DNA of 55,892 nucleotides from Duganella sp. Root336D2 (GCF_001425005.1 NZ_LMDB01000010.1:1-55892), one strand, 5' to 3'. Shown: positions 31,044 through 40,513, counted from the stretch's first letter. A program made the numbers and translations. The notes: a model not told the origin generated them from the sequence alone.

Positions 31044-32228
31044 TTATACGGTCATCATGTATTTTTCGCTCTTCATGCGCCGCTCGGTATACCAGACGCA
31101 CAGCATGGCCAGCAGCAGGCTGCTGAAGAAGGTTTGCAGGAAGGGCAGCATGCCGATGCTGCCGCCCTTGGCCAGTTCGCGCAGCAAGGTCTGGTTGGAC
31201 AGGACTGGCACCATATACATCCACCAGCTATTGGTCAGGTTCATCATCGGCACCAGGATCACCGGCACCAGCGGCACGATCATGGTGAAGCTGACCAGGG
31301 TCTGCGCTTCCTTGAAGGAGCGGGCGTTGATGGCCAGTGCAATTTCAAGCGCCGCCGCGAATAGCGACAAGGTGGCGGAGGCCAGGCACACCATGGCCAG
31401 GTCGCGCCAGCCCAGGCGCCAGGACAGGCCGATCTCCTCCAGCGGCAGCCATTTCAGGATGCCGTGCGCAATCGCCAGTTCCAGCGTGATGCCGACAATC
31501 GACAGCAGCGAAGCCGCCAGCCATTTGCCGATGATCAGGTCGGACGGGCGCACCGGCTGCGCCATCAGCACTTCCAGCGAGCGCCGTTCGCGCTCACCGG
31601 CGGTGCTGTCGACCGCGGTACTCATGCAGAACATGAAGGCCGGGATGAAGAAGATGCCCAGCATGGTGCTGATGGTGTTGGCCGAACGGGAGGCGCTGGT
31701 GCCGGCATCGTAGCGCTGCATCAGCACCGGATTCAGGTTGACCGGCGACACGCCATGCGCCAGCAGGCGCGCACTGGCGATATTGCGGCTGTAGTCGCGC
31801 AGCACGTATTCCACTTCGTCTATCTTGCGCGAGCTGTCGGAGGCGGAGTCGAACCACAGCTCGACACGTGCCGGACGCATGGCGTGATAATCCTCCGCGA
31901 ACTCCGGCGCCAGGCGCAGCACGGCCGTCACAGTCTGTTTCCGCAGCAGGGCATTGATTGCCTCCTCGTCCATCGGCTCCAGTTCGGTGATGTTCACATT
32001 GCGCTGGCGCAGCTGGTTCATCAGCGTCGGCGCCTGCTCGCTGCCGATCACCGCGATCTCCACGCCTTCGCGTTCCGGCTTGGTGGCGCGGTCAATCTGC
32101 CGCTGCAGCATGAAGCCGACCAGGATCGGGTACATCAGCACGAACAGCAGCAGCAGGCTGAGGGCGCGGCGGTCGCGCAAGGTTTCCACCAGTTCCTTGC
32201 GCAGCACGATGGGAAATTTGAGTTTCAC
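31044..32228 (-). CDS. ABC transporter permease (NatB/ABC-2 type)
   Basis: 394 aa. One helix near the N-terminus (RRALSLLLLFVLMYPILVGFM), a long extracytoplasmic domain (about 50-190), then five helices in the C-terminal half (ISTMLGIFFIPAFMFC onward), with the conserved GERERRSLEVLMAQP loop of ABC-2/NatB exporters. It overlaps the ATPase gene by 4 bases and is the third gene of the peptidase-ATPase-permease operon. Substrate unknown; NatAB-type systems export Na+ or small toxic compounds. Confidence 0.9.
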   Translation of the reverse strand: MKLKFPIVLRKELVETLRDRRALSLLLLFVLMYPILVGFMLQRQIDRATKPEREGVEIAVIGSEQAPTLMNQLRQRNVNITELEPMDEEAINALLRKQTVTAVLRLAPEFAEDYHAMRPARVELWFDSASDSSRKIDEVEYVLRDYSRNIASARLLAHGVSPVNLNPVLMQRYDAGTSASRSANTISTMLGIFFIPAFMFCMSTAVDSTAGERERRSLEVLMAQPVRPSDLIIGKWLAASLLSIVGITLELAIAHGILKWLPLEEIGLSWRLGWRDLAMVCLASATLSLFAAALEIALAINARSFKEAQTLVSFTMIVPLVPVILVPMMNLTNSWWMYMVPVLSNQTLLRELAKGGSIGMLPFLQTFFSSLLLAMLCVWYTERRMKSEKYMMTV

Positions 32229-32959
32229 AGTTCGATCCCTTCCTCAGTGCCCACCAGGCGCACGAAAGCGTCTTCCAGGCTTGGCAGCCCAGCCTGCTCG
32301 CAAAGCTGCTGCGGTGTGCCTTGCGTGACCGTGGTGCCGTTGGCGATCACGATCACGTCGTCGCAGGAATGGATCACCTCCTGCATCACGTGGGTTGCCA
32401 TGATGACGCAGCAGCCGTCTTCCTTCAATGCAGCCAGGGCGCGGCGCAGGGCGCGCGTACTCATCACGTCGAGGCCGCGGCTCGGTTCGTCGAGCAGCAG
32501 GTGGCGCGGCCGATGCAGCAGGGTGCGCGCCAGTGCGACCTTGATGCGCTGGCCTTGCGAGAAGCCTTTGGCGCGGCGGTCGATGATGTCTTCCAGCGAC
32601 AGCAGCTCGGTGACTTCCCTGGTGCGCTGATCGATTGCCGCGTCTTCCATGTCGTTCAACTCGCCGAAGTAGTGCAGGTACTCGCGCGTCGTCAGGCGCT
32701 CGTACAGGCCGAACTGGTCGGTCAGCACGCCGACGTTGCGGCGCACCGCCATTGGGTCGATGGCGGGATCGACACCGTCGATGGAAATGGTGCCGTGGTC
32801 TCGCTGCAGCAGCCCGACCAGGGTGCGCAGCAAGGTCGTCTTACCTGCGCCGTTCGGGCCGAGCAGGGCGGTGATGATGCCGTCGCGCGCGGTGAAACTG
32901 GCACCGGCCAGGGCCTGCACCTTGCCGAAACGCTTGCAGAGATTATTGACTTCGATCAT
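32225..32959 (-). CDS. ABC transporter ATP-binding protein (NatA-like)
   Basis: 244 aa. Walker A GPNGAGKT, signature FSQGQRIKVALA, Walker B HLLLDEPSRGLD and the H-loop MATHVM are all intact. The signature reads SQGQR, as in NatA-like ATPases. It overlaps the peptidase gene upstream and the permease gene downstream by 4 bases each, so the three are translated together. Confidence 0.93.
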   Translation of the reverse strand: MIEVNNLCKRFGKVQALAGASFTARDGIITALLGPNGAGKTTLLRTLVGLLQRDHGTISIDGVDPAIDPMAVRRNVGVLTDQFGLYERLTTREYLHYFGELNDMEDAAIDQRTREVTELLSLEDIIDRRAKGFSQGQRIKVALARTLLHRPRHLLLDEPSRGLDVMSTRALRRALAALKEDGCCVIMATHVMQEVIHSCDDVIVIANGTTVTQGTPQQLCEQAGLPSLEDAFVRLVGTEEGIEL

Positions 32960-34368
32960 GGCTGTGGCCCTGCGCTATTGAGCTGGAACGTCGGAGCCGG
33001 GATCTCGTTGAGGCATTCCGCCTTCAACGGGGCGGCCGGCTGGTCGAGGAAGCCGCGCAGCAGGCGCGGCATGCATCCAAGCGGCGACACGATATGGCCG
33101 CCGTTCTTCACGATCAGGTGCTGGGCATTCTTCATGTATTTGCGCGCCGCTTCGGCGCGCCGCGGCGGTGTGACCGGGTCGAGGGCGCCGGACATCAGCA
33201 GCACCGGCGCCTCGATCATGGCCGGATCCTGGTAAGGCACGGCAGGTACCGATATGGTTTCGCACATCTTCCCGATGCGCATGATCTGCGGCGCGCCGAG
33301 GAAGGAACCCCTGGTGTCTTCTTCCAGCAATTGCGGCGTCAGGCGCGGGAAGTCTTCGGCGCAGACCACGGCCAGGTGCAACGGCATTGCCGGACCGCCC
33401 TCGGAGGAAAAGTCGCGCGATACATTGCTGCGCGCGATGAAGGGCTGCCAGCGGTCGCGGTAGGCGCTGTGGATCAGGAAGGGCAGGCGCCGGCTGTCAG
33501 CCTGCGAATACAGGATGTTGTGCACGGTACCGATGAAGCGCATGCTGGTCATTTCGACCTTGGTGGTTTCCGCCGTGCGCGGGTCGGGCAGGGTCAAGGA
33601 TTGCGGCGACCTGGCCAGCCGCGCCGCCAGCGTTTCGAACTCCGAGCGCAGGCTGGGGAAAGCAGCCGCGCAGACGGTATCCTCGGAACATTGTTTGAAT
33701 AAGGCATCGAGCGCGGCCTGCGCATCGTGCGCGCCGGCCGGCACAACCTGGTCGGGCGCCGCCACGCCATCCAGCACCAGGGCGCGCACGCTGCCGGGGT
33801 ACAGGCGGGCGTAGGCCTGGGCCAGGCGGCTGCCGTAGGAACCGCCCCAGAGGTTGATGCGGCCATAACCGAGTGCGCCGCGTACGACTTCTATATCGCG
33901 CGCCGCCTGCTCCGTTGTGTACAGGTTGAAGCGCTTATTCAGGCCTTTGATGCAGGCGCGGGTTTCAGCCAGCAGCTCGTCTTCCGTGGCTGTTTCGGCA
34001 TTTTTGCCTGGTTTGCAATCGAGCTTGCCGGATAATCCGGTGCCGCGCTGGTCGATCAGCACAATGTCGCGCGTGGCGCGCACCTTGCGAAAAGTGGTAT
34101 TCAGCAGCGGCACCAGGTCGGAACCCGCCTCGCCCGGGCCGCCGGCCAGCAGGAACAGCGGATCGCGCCGGGCCGACTCGCGCAGGGCGGGGGCGAGGGT
34201 GATGTGCAGGCTGAGGGTGGCGCCGGGGGCGTGGTGGTCGAGCGGGACCGCCAGCCGCAGGCAGCGCAGGGATTCTTCGGTGCCGGGCAGATGGCAATCC
34301 TTGCCGGGCTGGGCCATGGCAAGGGCGGGCGCCAGTGCCAACAGCGAGGCCAGCATGAGCGATCGCAT
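32956..34368 (-). CDS. Exported alpha/beta hydrolase (TAP-like peptidase)
   Basis: 470 aa. Signal peptide 1-19 (MRSLMLASLLALAPALAMA). The alpha/beta-hydrolase domain has the oxyanion region FLLAGGPGEAGSD, IDQRGTGLSGKLDC, and the nucleophile elbow GGSYGSRLAQ; the C-terminal TAP-like part has LMSGALDPVTPPRRAE with the catalytic Asp and later NGGHIV with the His. It fits secreted tripeptidyl aminopeptidase or proline iminopeptidase-like enzymes. I chose the ATG at 34368, with a GGAG site, over a longer in-frame start. First gene of an operon with an ABC exporter. Confidence 0.88.
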   Translation of the reverse strand: MRSLMLASLLALAPALAMAQPGKDCHLPGTEESLRCLRLAVPLDHHAPGATLSLHITLAPALRESARRDPLFLLAGGPGEAGSDLVPLLNTTFRKVRATRDIVLIDQRGTGLSGKLDCKPGKNAETATEDELLAETRACIKGLNKRFNLYTTEQAARDIEVVRGALGYGRINLWGGSYGSRLAQAYARLYPGSVRALVLDGVAAPDQVVPAGAHDAQAALDALFKQCSEDTVCAAAFPSLRSEFETLAARLARSPQSLTLPDPRTAETTKVEMTSMRFIGTVHNILYSQADSRRLPFLIHSAYRDRWQPFIARSNVSRDFSSEGGPAMPLHLAVVCAEDFPRLTPQLLEEDTRGSFLGAPQIMRIGKMCETISVPAVPYQDPAMIEAPVLLMSGALDPVTPPRRAEAARKYMKNAQHLIVKNGGHIVSPLGCMPRLLRGFLDQPAAPLKAECLNEIPAPTFQLNSAGPQP

Positions 34369-34450
34369 GACTGTCTCCTCTTGTGATTCTGGGGTTCCAT
34401 AGTAGCTCGGCAATATCTGCTTAGCAACGGCAAGCAGGAACAGTGCGGGG

Positions 34451-34480
34451 TTGACCCAGCGGGGCGGGGCGGGCTATAAT
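34451..34480 (+). promoter_or_regulatory. Sigma-70 promoter for rplM-rpsI
   Basis: TTGACC (34451-34456) and a perfect TATAAT (34475-34480) with an 18-bp spacer. It leaves a leader of about 105 bases before rplM, long enough for the autoregulatory structure reported in some L13 leaders, though I did not identify a defined motif. Confidence 0.85.
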
Positions 34481-34591
34481 CGCCAGCTTTCCTTTTCGCT
34501 CGGGAAAATTAAACAAGAAGGATGCGTCCGCTGAAGCACAGGGGCGGAACCACCGATAGAGCGTTTTTTATCTTTCACAGAAAGTTCAAAC

Positions 34592-35020
34592 ATGAAAACT
34601 TTTTCCGCTAAGGGCCATGAAGTCCAGCGCGATTGGTTCGTGATTGACGCGACGGACAAAGTCCTCGGCCGTGTTGCCAGCGAAGTGGCACGCCGACTGC
34701 GCGGCAAGCATAAGCCAGAATTCACCCCTCACGTTGACACCGGCGACTTCATCGTTGTCGTGAACGCAGGCAAACTGCGCGTGACCGGTACCAAAGCAAC
34801 CGAGAAGACCTACTACCGTCACTCCGGTTACCCAGGCGGCATCTACGAGACCAACTTCCTGAAGATGCAACAGCGCTTCCCAGGCCGCGCCCTGGAAAAG
34901 GCAGTTAAAGGCATGCTGCCTAAGGGTCCTCTGGGCTACGCCATGATCAAGAAGCTGAAAGTGTACGCTGAGGGTTCCCACCCGCACGCTGCCCAGCAAC
35001 CTAAAGCACTCGAATTCTAA
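34592..35020 (+). CDS. rplM: 50S ribosomal protein L13
   Basis: 142 aa, standard length. Typical opening [27 protein letters not shown] and the loop [16 protein letters not shown], then [10 protein letters not shown] and [21 protein letters not shown]. Part of the large ribosomal subunit assembly core. Forms the universal rplM-rpsI operon, 9 bases before rpsI. Confidence 0.98.
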   Translation: MKTFSAKGHEVQRDWFVIDATDKVLGRVASEVARRLRGKHKPEFTPHVDTGDFIVVVNAGKLRVTGTKATEKTYYRHSGYPGGIYETNFLKMQQRFPGRALEKAVKGMLPKGPLGYAMIKKLKVYAEGSHPHAAQQPKALEF

Positions 35021-35029
35021 GGAACTGAC

Positions 35030-35422
35030 ATGATCGGTAACTACAACTACGGCACCGGCCGTCGCAAGAGTGCAGTTGCTCGCGTGTTCATCAAAGCTGG
35101 CACCGGCCAGATCATCGTGAACGGCAAGCCAGCAGCTGAGTACTTCTCCCGTGAAACCGGCCTGATGGTGATCCGTCAGCCGCTGGAACTGACCGGCAAC
35201 GTTGAACGTTTCGACATCAAAGTCAACGTGCACGGCGGCGGCGAGTCCGGCCAGGCAGGTGCAGTGCGTCACGGCATTACCCGTGCACTGATCGACTACG
35301 ATGCAGGCCTGAAGGGCGACCTGGCACGTGCCGGCTTCGTCACTCGCGATGCTCGTGAAGTTGAACGTAAAAAAGTTGGTCTGCGCAAAGCACGTCGCGC
35401 AAAGCAATTCTCGAAGCGTTAA
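35030..35422 (+). CDS. rpsI: 30S ribosomal protein S9
   Basis: 130 aa, standard length. Contains [21 protein letters not shown] at the N-terminus, [20 protein letters not shown], and the basic C-terminal tail ending [11 protein letters not shown] that reaches the ribosomal P site. Second gene of rplM-rpsI, followed by a strong terminator. Confidence 0.98.
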   Translation: MIGNYNYGTGRRKSAVARVFIKAGTGQIIVNGKPAAEYFSRETGLMVIRQPLELTGNVERFDIKVNVHGGGESGQAGAVRHGITRALIDYDAGLKGDLARAGFVTRDAREVERKKVGLRKARRAKQFSKR

Positions 35423-35439
35423 TCTTTACGCTCTCGTAC

Positions 35440-35471
35440 AAAAAGCCGCTGGTCTCCAGCGGCTTTTTTTA
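35440..35471 (+). terminator. Rho-independent terminator after rpsI
   Basis: Perfect 9-bp stem AGCCGCTGG (35444-35452) and CCAGCGGCT (35456-35464) with a TCT loop, A-run before and T-run after. Confidence 0.95.
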
Positions 35472-35524
35472 TTTTTGCCTTAAAATGGCTCCTCGTTTAA
35501 TTTTTACCTCGCAAGGAAGAGATC

Positions 35525-36562
35525 ATGATCAAAGTAGGCATCGTCGGCGGCACTGGTTACACGGGTGTGGAACTGCTGCGACTGTTAGCCGCACACCCTG
35601 AAGTCGAACTGAGCGCGATCACTTCGCGCAAAGAGGACGGCTTGCCGGTGGCTGAGATGTATCCCTCCCTGCGCGGCCGCGTGAACATCGCTTTCTCCTC
35701 GCCGGACAAGGTCGACCTGACCCAGTGCGACGTGGTGTTCTTCGCCACCCCGCACGGCGTCGCCATGGCGCAGGCGCCAGAGCTGCTGGCCAAAGGCGTG
35801 AAAGTGATCGACCTGGCGGCGGACTTCCGCATCAAGGACCGCGCCGTGTTTGAAAAGACCTACAAGATCGACCACACCGCGCCCGAGCTGCTGGAGCAAG
35901 CGGTGTACGGCCTGCCGGAGCTGAACCGCGAAGACATCAAGAAAGCCAGGCTGATCGCCAACCCGGGCTGCTACCCGACCACCATGCAGCTGGGCTTCGT
36001 GCCGCTGCTGAAGGCAGGCCTGATCGACGCCGGCCACCTGGTCGCCGACTGCAAATCCGGCGTATCCGGCGCCGGCCGCAAGGCCGAGATCGGCACCCTG
36101 TTCTCCGAATCGTCGGACAACTTCAAGGCCTACGGCGTGAGCGGCCACCGCCACACCCCGGAAACCGCAGCCCAGCTGCAGCGCTACACCAGCGACAAGG
36201 TCAACCTGATCTTCACCCCGCACCTGGTGCCGATGATCCGCGGCATGCACTCGACCCTGTACGCGCGCCTGACCAGGGAAGTGTCGAACGAAGAACTGCA
36301 AAAGCTGTTCGAAGACGCCTACGCCGGGCAGCCGTTCGTCGACGTGATGCCATGGGGCTCGCACCCGGAGACCCGCAGCACGCGCGGCGCCAATATGCTG
36401 CGTCTGGCGCTGCATCGCCCCAACGATGGCGACACCCTGATCGTGCTGGTGGTGCAGGACAACCTGGTCAAAGGCGCATCCGGCCAGGCCGTGCAGTGCA
36501 TGAACCTGATGTTCGGCCTGGATGAAGGCCTGGGCCTGCAAACTATCGCCCTGATGCCATAA
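35525..36562 (+). CDS. argC: N-acetyl-gamma-glutamyl-phosphate reductase
   Basis: NADPH-dependent third step of arginine biosynthesis. 345 aa. N-terminal NADP fold [18 protein letters not shown], catalytic Cys149 in NPGCYPTT, then HRHTPE and a C-terminal [16 protein letters not shown]. Start at ATG 35525 with an AAGGAAGAG ribosome site. Alone of the arg genes here, as in other Burkholderiales where argC follows rpsI. Confidence 0.97.
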   Translation: MIKVGIVGGTGYTGVELLRLLAAHPEVELSAITSRKEDGLPVAEMYPSLRGRVNIAFSSPDKVDLTQCDVVFFATPHGVAMAQAPELLAKGVKVIDLAADFRIKDRAVFEKTYKIDHTAPELLEQAVYGLPELNREDIKKARLIANPGCYPTTMQLGFVPLLKAGLIDAGHLVADCKSGVSGAGRKAEIGTLFSESSDNFKAYGVSGHRHTPETAAQLQRYTSDKVNLIFTPHLVPMIRGMHSTLYARLTREVSNEELQKLFEDAYAGQPFVDVMPWGSHPETRSTRGANMLRLALHRPNDGDTLIVLVVQDNLVKGASGQAVQCMNLMFGLDEGLGLQTIALMP

Positions 36563-36574
36563 GTGGAAGCCGGG

Positions 36575-37240
36575 ATGGAGCAGGCTCGCGTGCCAATGCT
36601 GGCGCGCGTGCTGGGCCTGGCTGCGGTCCTGGTCGCCGGCGGTGCGCTGGCGGTGTGGGGCGTCGACCTGGGCAAGCGCGTGGTTGGCGTATCGAAAGGC
36701 GAAGCCGGGCCGACGGTTGCCAGGCAACTCGCAGCGGCTGAGCTGGAACTGGCGCGCGTATCGGCTGAGCGCGATGCGCTGGCCGAGAAGCTGAAGGCTA
36801 CTGCAGCTTCGGTTCCGGCGCCCGCCGCTCCCAATGCCGAATTGGCAAAGTTGAATGCCGACCTGGCCCTGCTGGAAGAGGCGCTGCCGCCAGCCAAGGC
36901 CGGCTCCGGCCTGGTCATCCGCGGCATGCAAGCCCGCATGGCTGCGCCAAAGCTCTTGCATTACACGGTTCTGCTCCAATATGGTGCAAAGAAAAAGGGC
37001 CCATCCGCCTTCGCCGGCCGGCTCAAACTGGCGGTTGCAGTAATCCAGGATGGCAAGAAAGCGGTGCTCGAATACCCGAAGGAGGGCGCCGAGCGTTATG
37101 ACCTGAAAGTGGATCGTTACCAGCGCATCGACGGCACGCTGGATCTGCCGGAAGGCATCAAAGTTGTTGCGGTCAAGGTCAGCCTGTCGGAAAAGGGCAA
37201 AGTTATTGCTGATGAGACAACGACAGTGCGCAGCCTCTAA
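36575..37240 (+). CDS. DUF6776-like membrane-anchored coiled-coil protein
   Basis: About 221 aa. One N-terminal membrane helix (LARVLGLAAVLVAGGALAVWGV), a coiled coil (about 50-115: ELELARVSAERDALAEKLKA, LAKLNADLALLEEAL), then a beta-rich soluble domain ending DETTTVRSL. This layout fits DUF6776, found between argC and erpA in related bacteria; role unknown. GTG at 36563 is also open and follows argC directly, but the ATG at 36575 has GGAAG at good distance. Confidence 0.72.
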   Translation: MEQARVPMLARVLGLAAVLVAGGALAVWGVDLGKRVVGVSKGEAGPTVARQLAAAELELARVSAERDALAEKLKATAASVPAPAAPNAELAKLNADLALLEEALPPAKAGSGLVIRGMQARMAAPKLLHYTVLLQYGAKKKGPSAFAGRLKLAVAVIQDGKKAVLEYPKEGAERYDLKVDRYQRIDGTLDLPEGIKVVAVKVSLSEKGKVIADETTTVRSL

Positions 37241-37298
37241 AGCGGCCAGGTCCGGCATGGACTATAATGGGACAACTGATTTTAAGTAGGAGTAACAC

Positions 37299-37655
37299 AT
37301 GACTGCAGTAGCCGAAGACGTGATTCCGGCACCGATCGTTTTCACCGACGCCGCGGCCGAGAAAGTAGCGCAACTGATCGAAGAAGAAGGCAATCCAGAC
37401 CTGAAGCTGCGCGTATTCGTGCAGGGTGGCGGTTGCTCCGGCTTCCAATACGGTTTCACCTTTGACGAAATCGTCAACGAAGACGACACCACCATGGTGA
37501 AAAACGGCGTCCAGCTGTTGATCGACTCGATGAGCTACCAATACCTGGTAGGCGCCGAGATCGACTACAAGGACGACCTGGAAGGCGCGCAATTCGTGAT
37601 CAAGAACCCATCCGCGACTTCGACCTGCGGCTGCGGTTCCTCCTTCTCCGTCTAA
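37299..37655 (+). CDS. erpA: Iron-sulfur cluster insertion protein ErpA
   Basis: A-type carrier that delivers Fe-S clusters to target apoproteins such as IspG. 118 aa. The three cluster cysteines are in [11 protein letters not shown] and STCGCGSSF. Starts with [27 protein letters not shown]. Its own promoter probably lies in the 58-bp gap upstream (TATAAT at 37263-37268). Convergent with anmK across a palindromic element. Confidence 0.97.
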   Translation: MTAVAEDVIPAPIVFTDAAAEKVAQLIEEEGNPDLKLRVFVQGGGCSGFQYGFTFDEIVNEDDTTMVKNGVQLLIDSMSYQYLVGAEIDYKDDLEGAQFVIKNPSATSTCGCGSSFSV

Positions 37656-37676
37656 GTATTCAATTCACGGCTCAGT

Positions 37677-37780
37677 CCGTGTCACACCGTGGGGTCACAC
37701 CCCAAGTGTGACACGGCCTCTGCTATGACGCGGCCGAGCCCGTGTCACTCTTAGGGTGTGACCCCAAGGTGTGACACGGG
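37677..37780. repeat. Paired hairpin element (CCGTGTCACAC type)
   Basis: Two large hairpins in the gap between convergent erpA and anmK. The first has arms CCGTGTCACAC (37677-37687) and GTGTGACACGG (37706-37716); the second has arms CCCGTGTCAC (37739-37748) and GTGTGACACGGG (37769-37780). Both loops contain GGGGTC or its complement GACCCC. The two hairpins are related to each other, so this is one composite element. It may act as a two-way terminator. Confidence 0.8.
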
Positions 37781-37788
37781 CTCGTGCG

Positions 37789-38880
37789 TTAACGGGGGTA
37801 TAGGGCGCCGAGGATGCGCTCGCCGCGGGCGCCGGTGACGGATGGCAGGTTACCGGGTTGGCGTTCGTCGAAACGGTGGGCAAGCCAGGCGAATACCATC
37901 GCTTCTACCCGGTTGGGCGGTACACCCAGCGCATCGGTGGACTGAACTTCGGTCGACTCCCCCAACTCTGCTTGCAGCTCGCGCATCAGCGTGGCGTTGT
38001 AGGCACCTCCTCCGCAAACATAAAGTGCGTCTGCGCCATGCGGGCCGATCTCGCGCGCCAGGCTGAGCGCTGTCAGGCGAAGCAGGGTGAACATCACGTC
38101 CTCCGGCTTGGCGCCGGCGAAGGGTGCCAGCCGGGCGTCCAGCCAGTCGGCATGGAACAGGTCGCGGCCCGTGCTTTTCGGCGCCGACAGCGCGAAATAG
38201 GGCTCGGACAGCAGCGCGGCCAGCAGGCCCGGCACTTCCTTGCCAGTGGCGGCCCAGGCGCCGTTGTCGTCGAATTCCACGCCTTTGTGGCGCGAGATCC
38301 AGGCATTCATCAGCACGTTGCCGGGGCCGGTGTCGTAGCCGCCTACCGCGCCATCATTGTGCAGCAGGGAGATGTTGGCGATGCCGCCGATGTTGGCCAG
38401 CGCGCGCATCTTGCCTTCCTTACCGAACAGGGCTTTGTGGCCGGCTGGCACCAGTGGCGCGCCTTGGCCGCCTGCGGCCACATCACGCGAGCGGAAGTCG
38501 GCAATGACGTCGATGCCGCTCAGCTCAGCCAGGAGCGAGGCGTTAATGATCTGGCGCGTGAAGCCCAGCTCTGGGCGGTGGCGGATGGTCTGCCCATGCG
38601 CACCCACGGCGCGCACGTCGGCCGATTTCATTTCAGCCTTGGCCAGCAGTTCGGCCACGCAATCCGCATAGAGTTCAGCCAGCTTGTTGGCAGCCAGTGC
38701 CTCGCGCTCGATTTCGTTCGGCGAGGGGGCCTGCAGCGCCATCAGTTCGTCGCGCAGCGATTGCGGGAACTCCACGTACGCCGCCGACATGGTGCGAGCG
38801 GCACCTGCCCAGAAATCCACGAGGACGCCATCCACGCCGTCCAGGCTGGTACCCGACATTAATCCGATATATAGGCTCAT
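37789..38880 (-). CDS. anmK: Anhydro-N-acetylmuramic acid kinase
   Basis: Phosphorylates and opens 1,6-anhydro-N-acetylmuramic acid for recycling of peptidoglycan. 363 aa. ATPase-fold motifs IGLMSGTSLDGVDG, GAHGQTIRHRP, NIGGIANIS, FDTGPGN-like GYDTGPGNVLMNAW and CGGGAYNATLMREL. Directly follows the M23 peptidase gene on the same strand, an arrangement (tyrS-peptidase-anmK) common in proteobacteria, but a long palindrome separates the two. Confidence 0.96.
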   Translation of the reverse strand: MSLYIGLMSGTSLDGVDGVLVDFWAGAARTMSAAYVEFPQSLRDELMALQAPSPNEIEREALAANKLAELYADCVAELLAKAEMKSADVRAVGAHGQTIRHRPELGFTRQIINASLLAELSGIDVIADFRSRDVAAGGQGAPLVPAGHKALFGKEGKMRALANIGGIANISLLHNDGAVGGYDTGPGNVLMNAWISRHKGVEFDDNGAWAATGKEVPGLLAALLSEPYFALSAPKSTGRDLFHADWLDARLAPFAGAKPEDVMFTLLRLTALSLAREIGPHGADALYVCGGGAYNATLMRELQAELGESTEVQSTDALGVPPNRVEAMVFAWLAHRFDERQPGNLPSVTGARGERILGALYPR

Positions 38881-38890
38881 ACCTTATTGT

Positions 38891-38973
38891 AAGTCGGGGT
38901 CAGCTCCGGCAATCGGACAAAAGGCGCACAAAAGTGCGCCTTTTTGTCCGATTGCCGGAGCTGACCCCGACTT
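38891..38973. repeat. Long near-perfect palindrome between M23 peptidase and anmK
   Basis: Left arm 38891-38929 and right arm 38934-38973 are reverse complements except for one extra base in an A/T run, with an AAAA loop. The inner part (AAAAGGCGCAC AAAA GTGCGCCTTTTT) is a classic two-way terminator; the outer part begins AAGTCGGGGTCAGC. It starts 10 bases before the anmK ATG and ends 1 base after the peptidase stop, filling the whole gap. Confidence 0.92.
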
Positions 38974-38974
38974 T

Positions 38975-40357
38975 TTATTTGGCAGCGAGGTTGCTGGTGT
39001 TGGCGTTCGGGCGCAGCAGGGCGAAGCGGTGGATCATGTCGCCGGCTACCGACTTGAAGCGGGCCAGTTCGCCCGTGGTCAGCGGCGCTTGGGCGGTGAT
39101 GTTCAGCTTGTTCGGGTCCTTGGCTTCACCTGCTACGCGGAATTCGTAGTGCAGGTGGGCGCCGGTCGACCAGCCGGTGGTGCCGACGTAGCCAATGATG
39201 TCGCCCTGGCTGACCTTGGCACCCTTTTTCATGCCGGCGCCAAATCGGCTCATGTGCGCGTAGGCGGTGGAGTAGTTGGCCCAGTGCTTGATCACGATCA
39301 CGTTGCCGTAGCCGCCTTGCACGCCGGAGAATTCGATCACGCCATCACCGGCTGCGCGGATCGGGGTACCGGTCGCGGCCGCGAAGTCGGTGCCTTTGTG
39401 CTGCTTCCAGTTGCCGGAGATCGGGTGCGAACGCATGCCGAAGCCGGACGAAATACGCGAGAACTCCAGCGGCGATTTCAGGAAGGCTTTCTTCAGCGAT
39501 TTGCCGTCGAAGCTGAAGTAGCCACCGCCCGATTTGGTCAGCGGGTCTTCAAACCATACGCTCTGGTAGGTGGTGCCCTTGTTGGTGAATTCACCAGCCA
39601 GGATGCGGCCGGCACGCACGAACTCGCCGTCTTGCCAGAAGGTTTCGTACACCACGTTGAAACGGTCACCGCGCTTCAGGTCGGAACGGAAGTCGATGTT
39701 GGTGGAGAACATTTCAATGATCTGCGCGACAACGGTGTCAGGCAGGCTGCTGCCGTCGGAGCTGGAGTCGGTCGCGGCATACAGCGAAGAGGTGATTTCG
39801 CGCGCGCGCATCTCAACGCGGCGTTCCAGTTTCGCGGCGGTCTCTTCGGCCGTGAACTCTGCGTCCCCCGAACGGGAGACCATAATATTCTTGACGGGGT
39901 TATCTTTGCCGTCCACAACGGTGGCCTTCAGCCACAGCAGGTTGCCGTTATCGTCGGTCTGCGCCTGCACGCGTTTGCCGCTGCGCAGCTGCATAATGGC
40001 GCGCGCGGTCTTGTCTTTCTTGATGAAGTTTTCTGCAGCGTCGTCTTCCACGCCCAGGCGATTGAGCAGGGTCGCGAGCGTGTCGCCGGCGCGGACCTTT
40101 TCTTCGTGGACGTATTTCTGGGAAGCTTCTTGCTGCTGCAGGGCGGTGATCTGCGAGGACAAGTCAGGTAACTGGATATCCTGGGCAATGGTCTTCACGG
40201 GCAGGTCGCTCGCGTCAGGGGCGAGCGGGGCCACGCCGGCCGCGCCAAAAGCGCAGACGGCGAGGAAGATCGCCGATGCGCTAATGATTCGCGACTTACG
40301 CGTCGAACCGAGCAGATTGTGCAAGCGTGAGCTTGTGAACTTGTTTATAGGGTTCAT
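38975..40357 (-). CDS. M23 family metallopeptidase, membrane anchored
   Basis: 460 aa. N-terminal membrane helix (IISASAIFLAVCAFGAAGVAPLA), an OapA/LysM-like region with VRAGDTLATLLNRLG, then the zinc endopeptidase domain near the C-terminus with KQHKGTDFAAATGTPIRAA (His and Asp ligands) and AHLHYEFR. It should cleave peptidoglycan cross-links in the periplasm, as MepM/YebA does. Located next to tyrS and anmK, the same setting as in many proteobacteria. Confidence 0.93.
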   Translation of the reverse strand: MNPINKFTSSRLHNLLGSTRKSRIISASAIFLAVCAFGAAGVAPLAPDASDLPVKTIAQDIQLPDLSSQITALQQQEASQKYVHEEKVRAGDTLATLLNRLGVEDDAAENFIKKDKTARAIMQLRSGKRVQAQTDDNGNLLWLKATVVDGKDNPVKNIMVSRSGDAEFTAEETAAKLERRVEMRAREITSSLYAATDSSSDGSSLPDTVVAQIIEMFSTNIDFRSDLKRGDRFNVVYETFWQDGEFVRAGRILAGEFTNKGTTYQSVWFEDPLTKSGGGYFSFDGKSLKKAFLKSPLEFSRISSGFGMRSHPISGNWKQHKGTDFAAATGTPIRAAGDGVIEFSGVQGGYGNVIVIKHWANYSTAYAHMSRFGAGMKKGAKVSQGDIIGYVGTTGWSTGAHLHYEFRVAGEAKDPNKLNITAQAPLTTGELARFKSVAGDMIHRFALLRPNANTSNLAAK

Positions 40358-40513
40358 GCAATCAGTTAAAATTTGCCGCTTGAACTTTTAGGACTCTTGG
40401 TATTTTGTTCTAAGTTGTTGATTTAATTCGTTTTCATCGGGCAAGATTGATGGGATCGGGCATTATAACAAAGTCCTGAGCCGTGCCAACAATTTGAGAG
40501 ATTTTCGGGAAAA

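Noticed and set aside
37677..38973. CRISPR-like repeat array
   Set aside because: Only two hairpins of related sequence, no regular repeat-spacer units.
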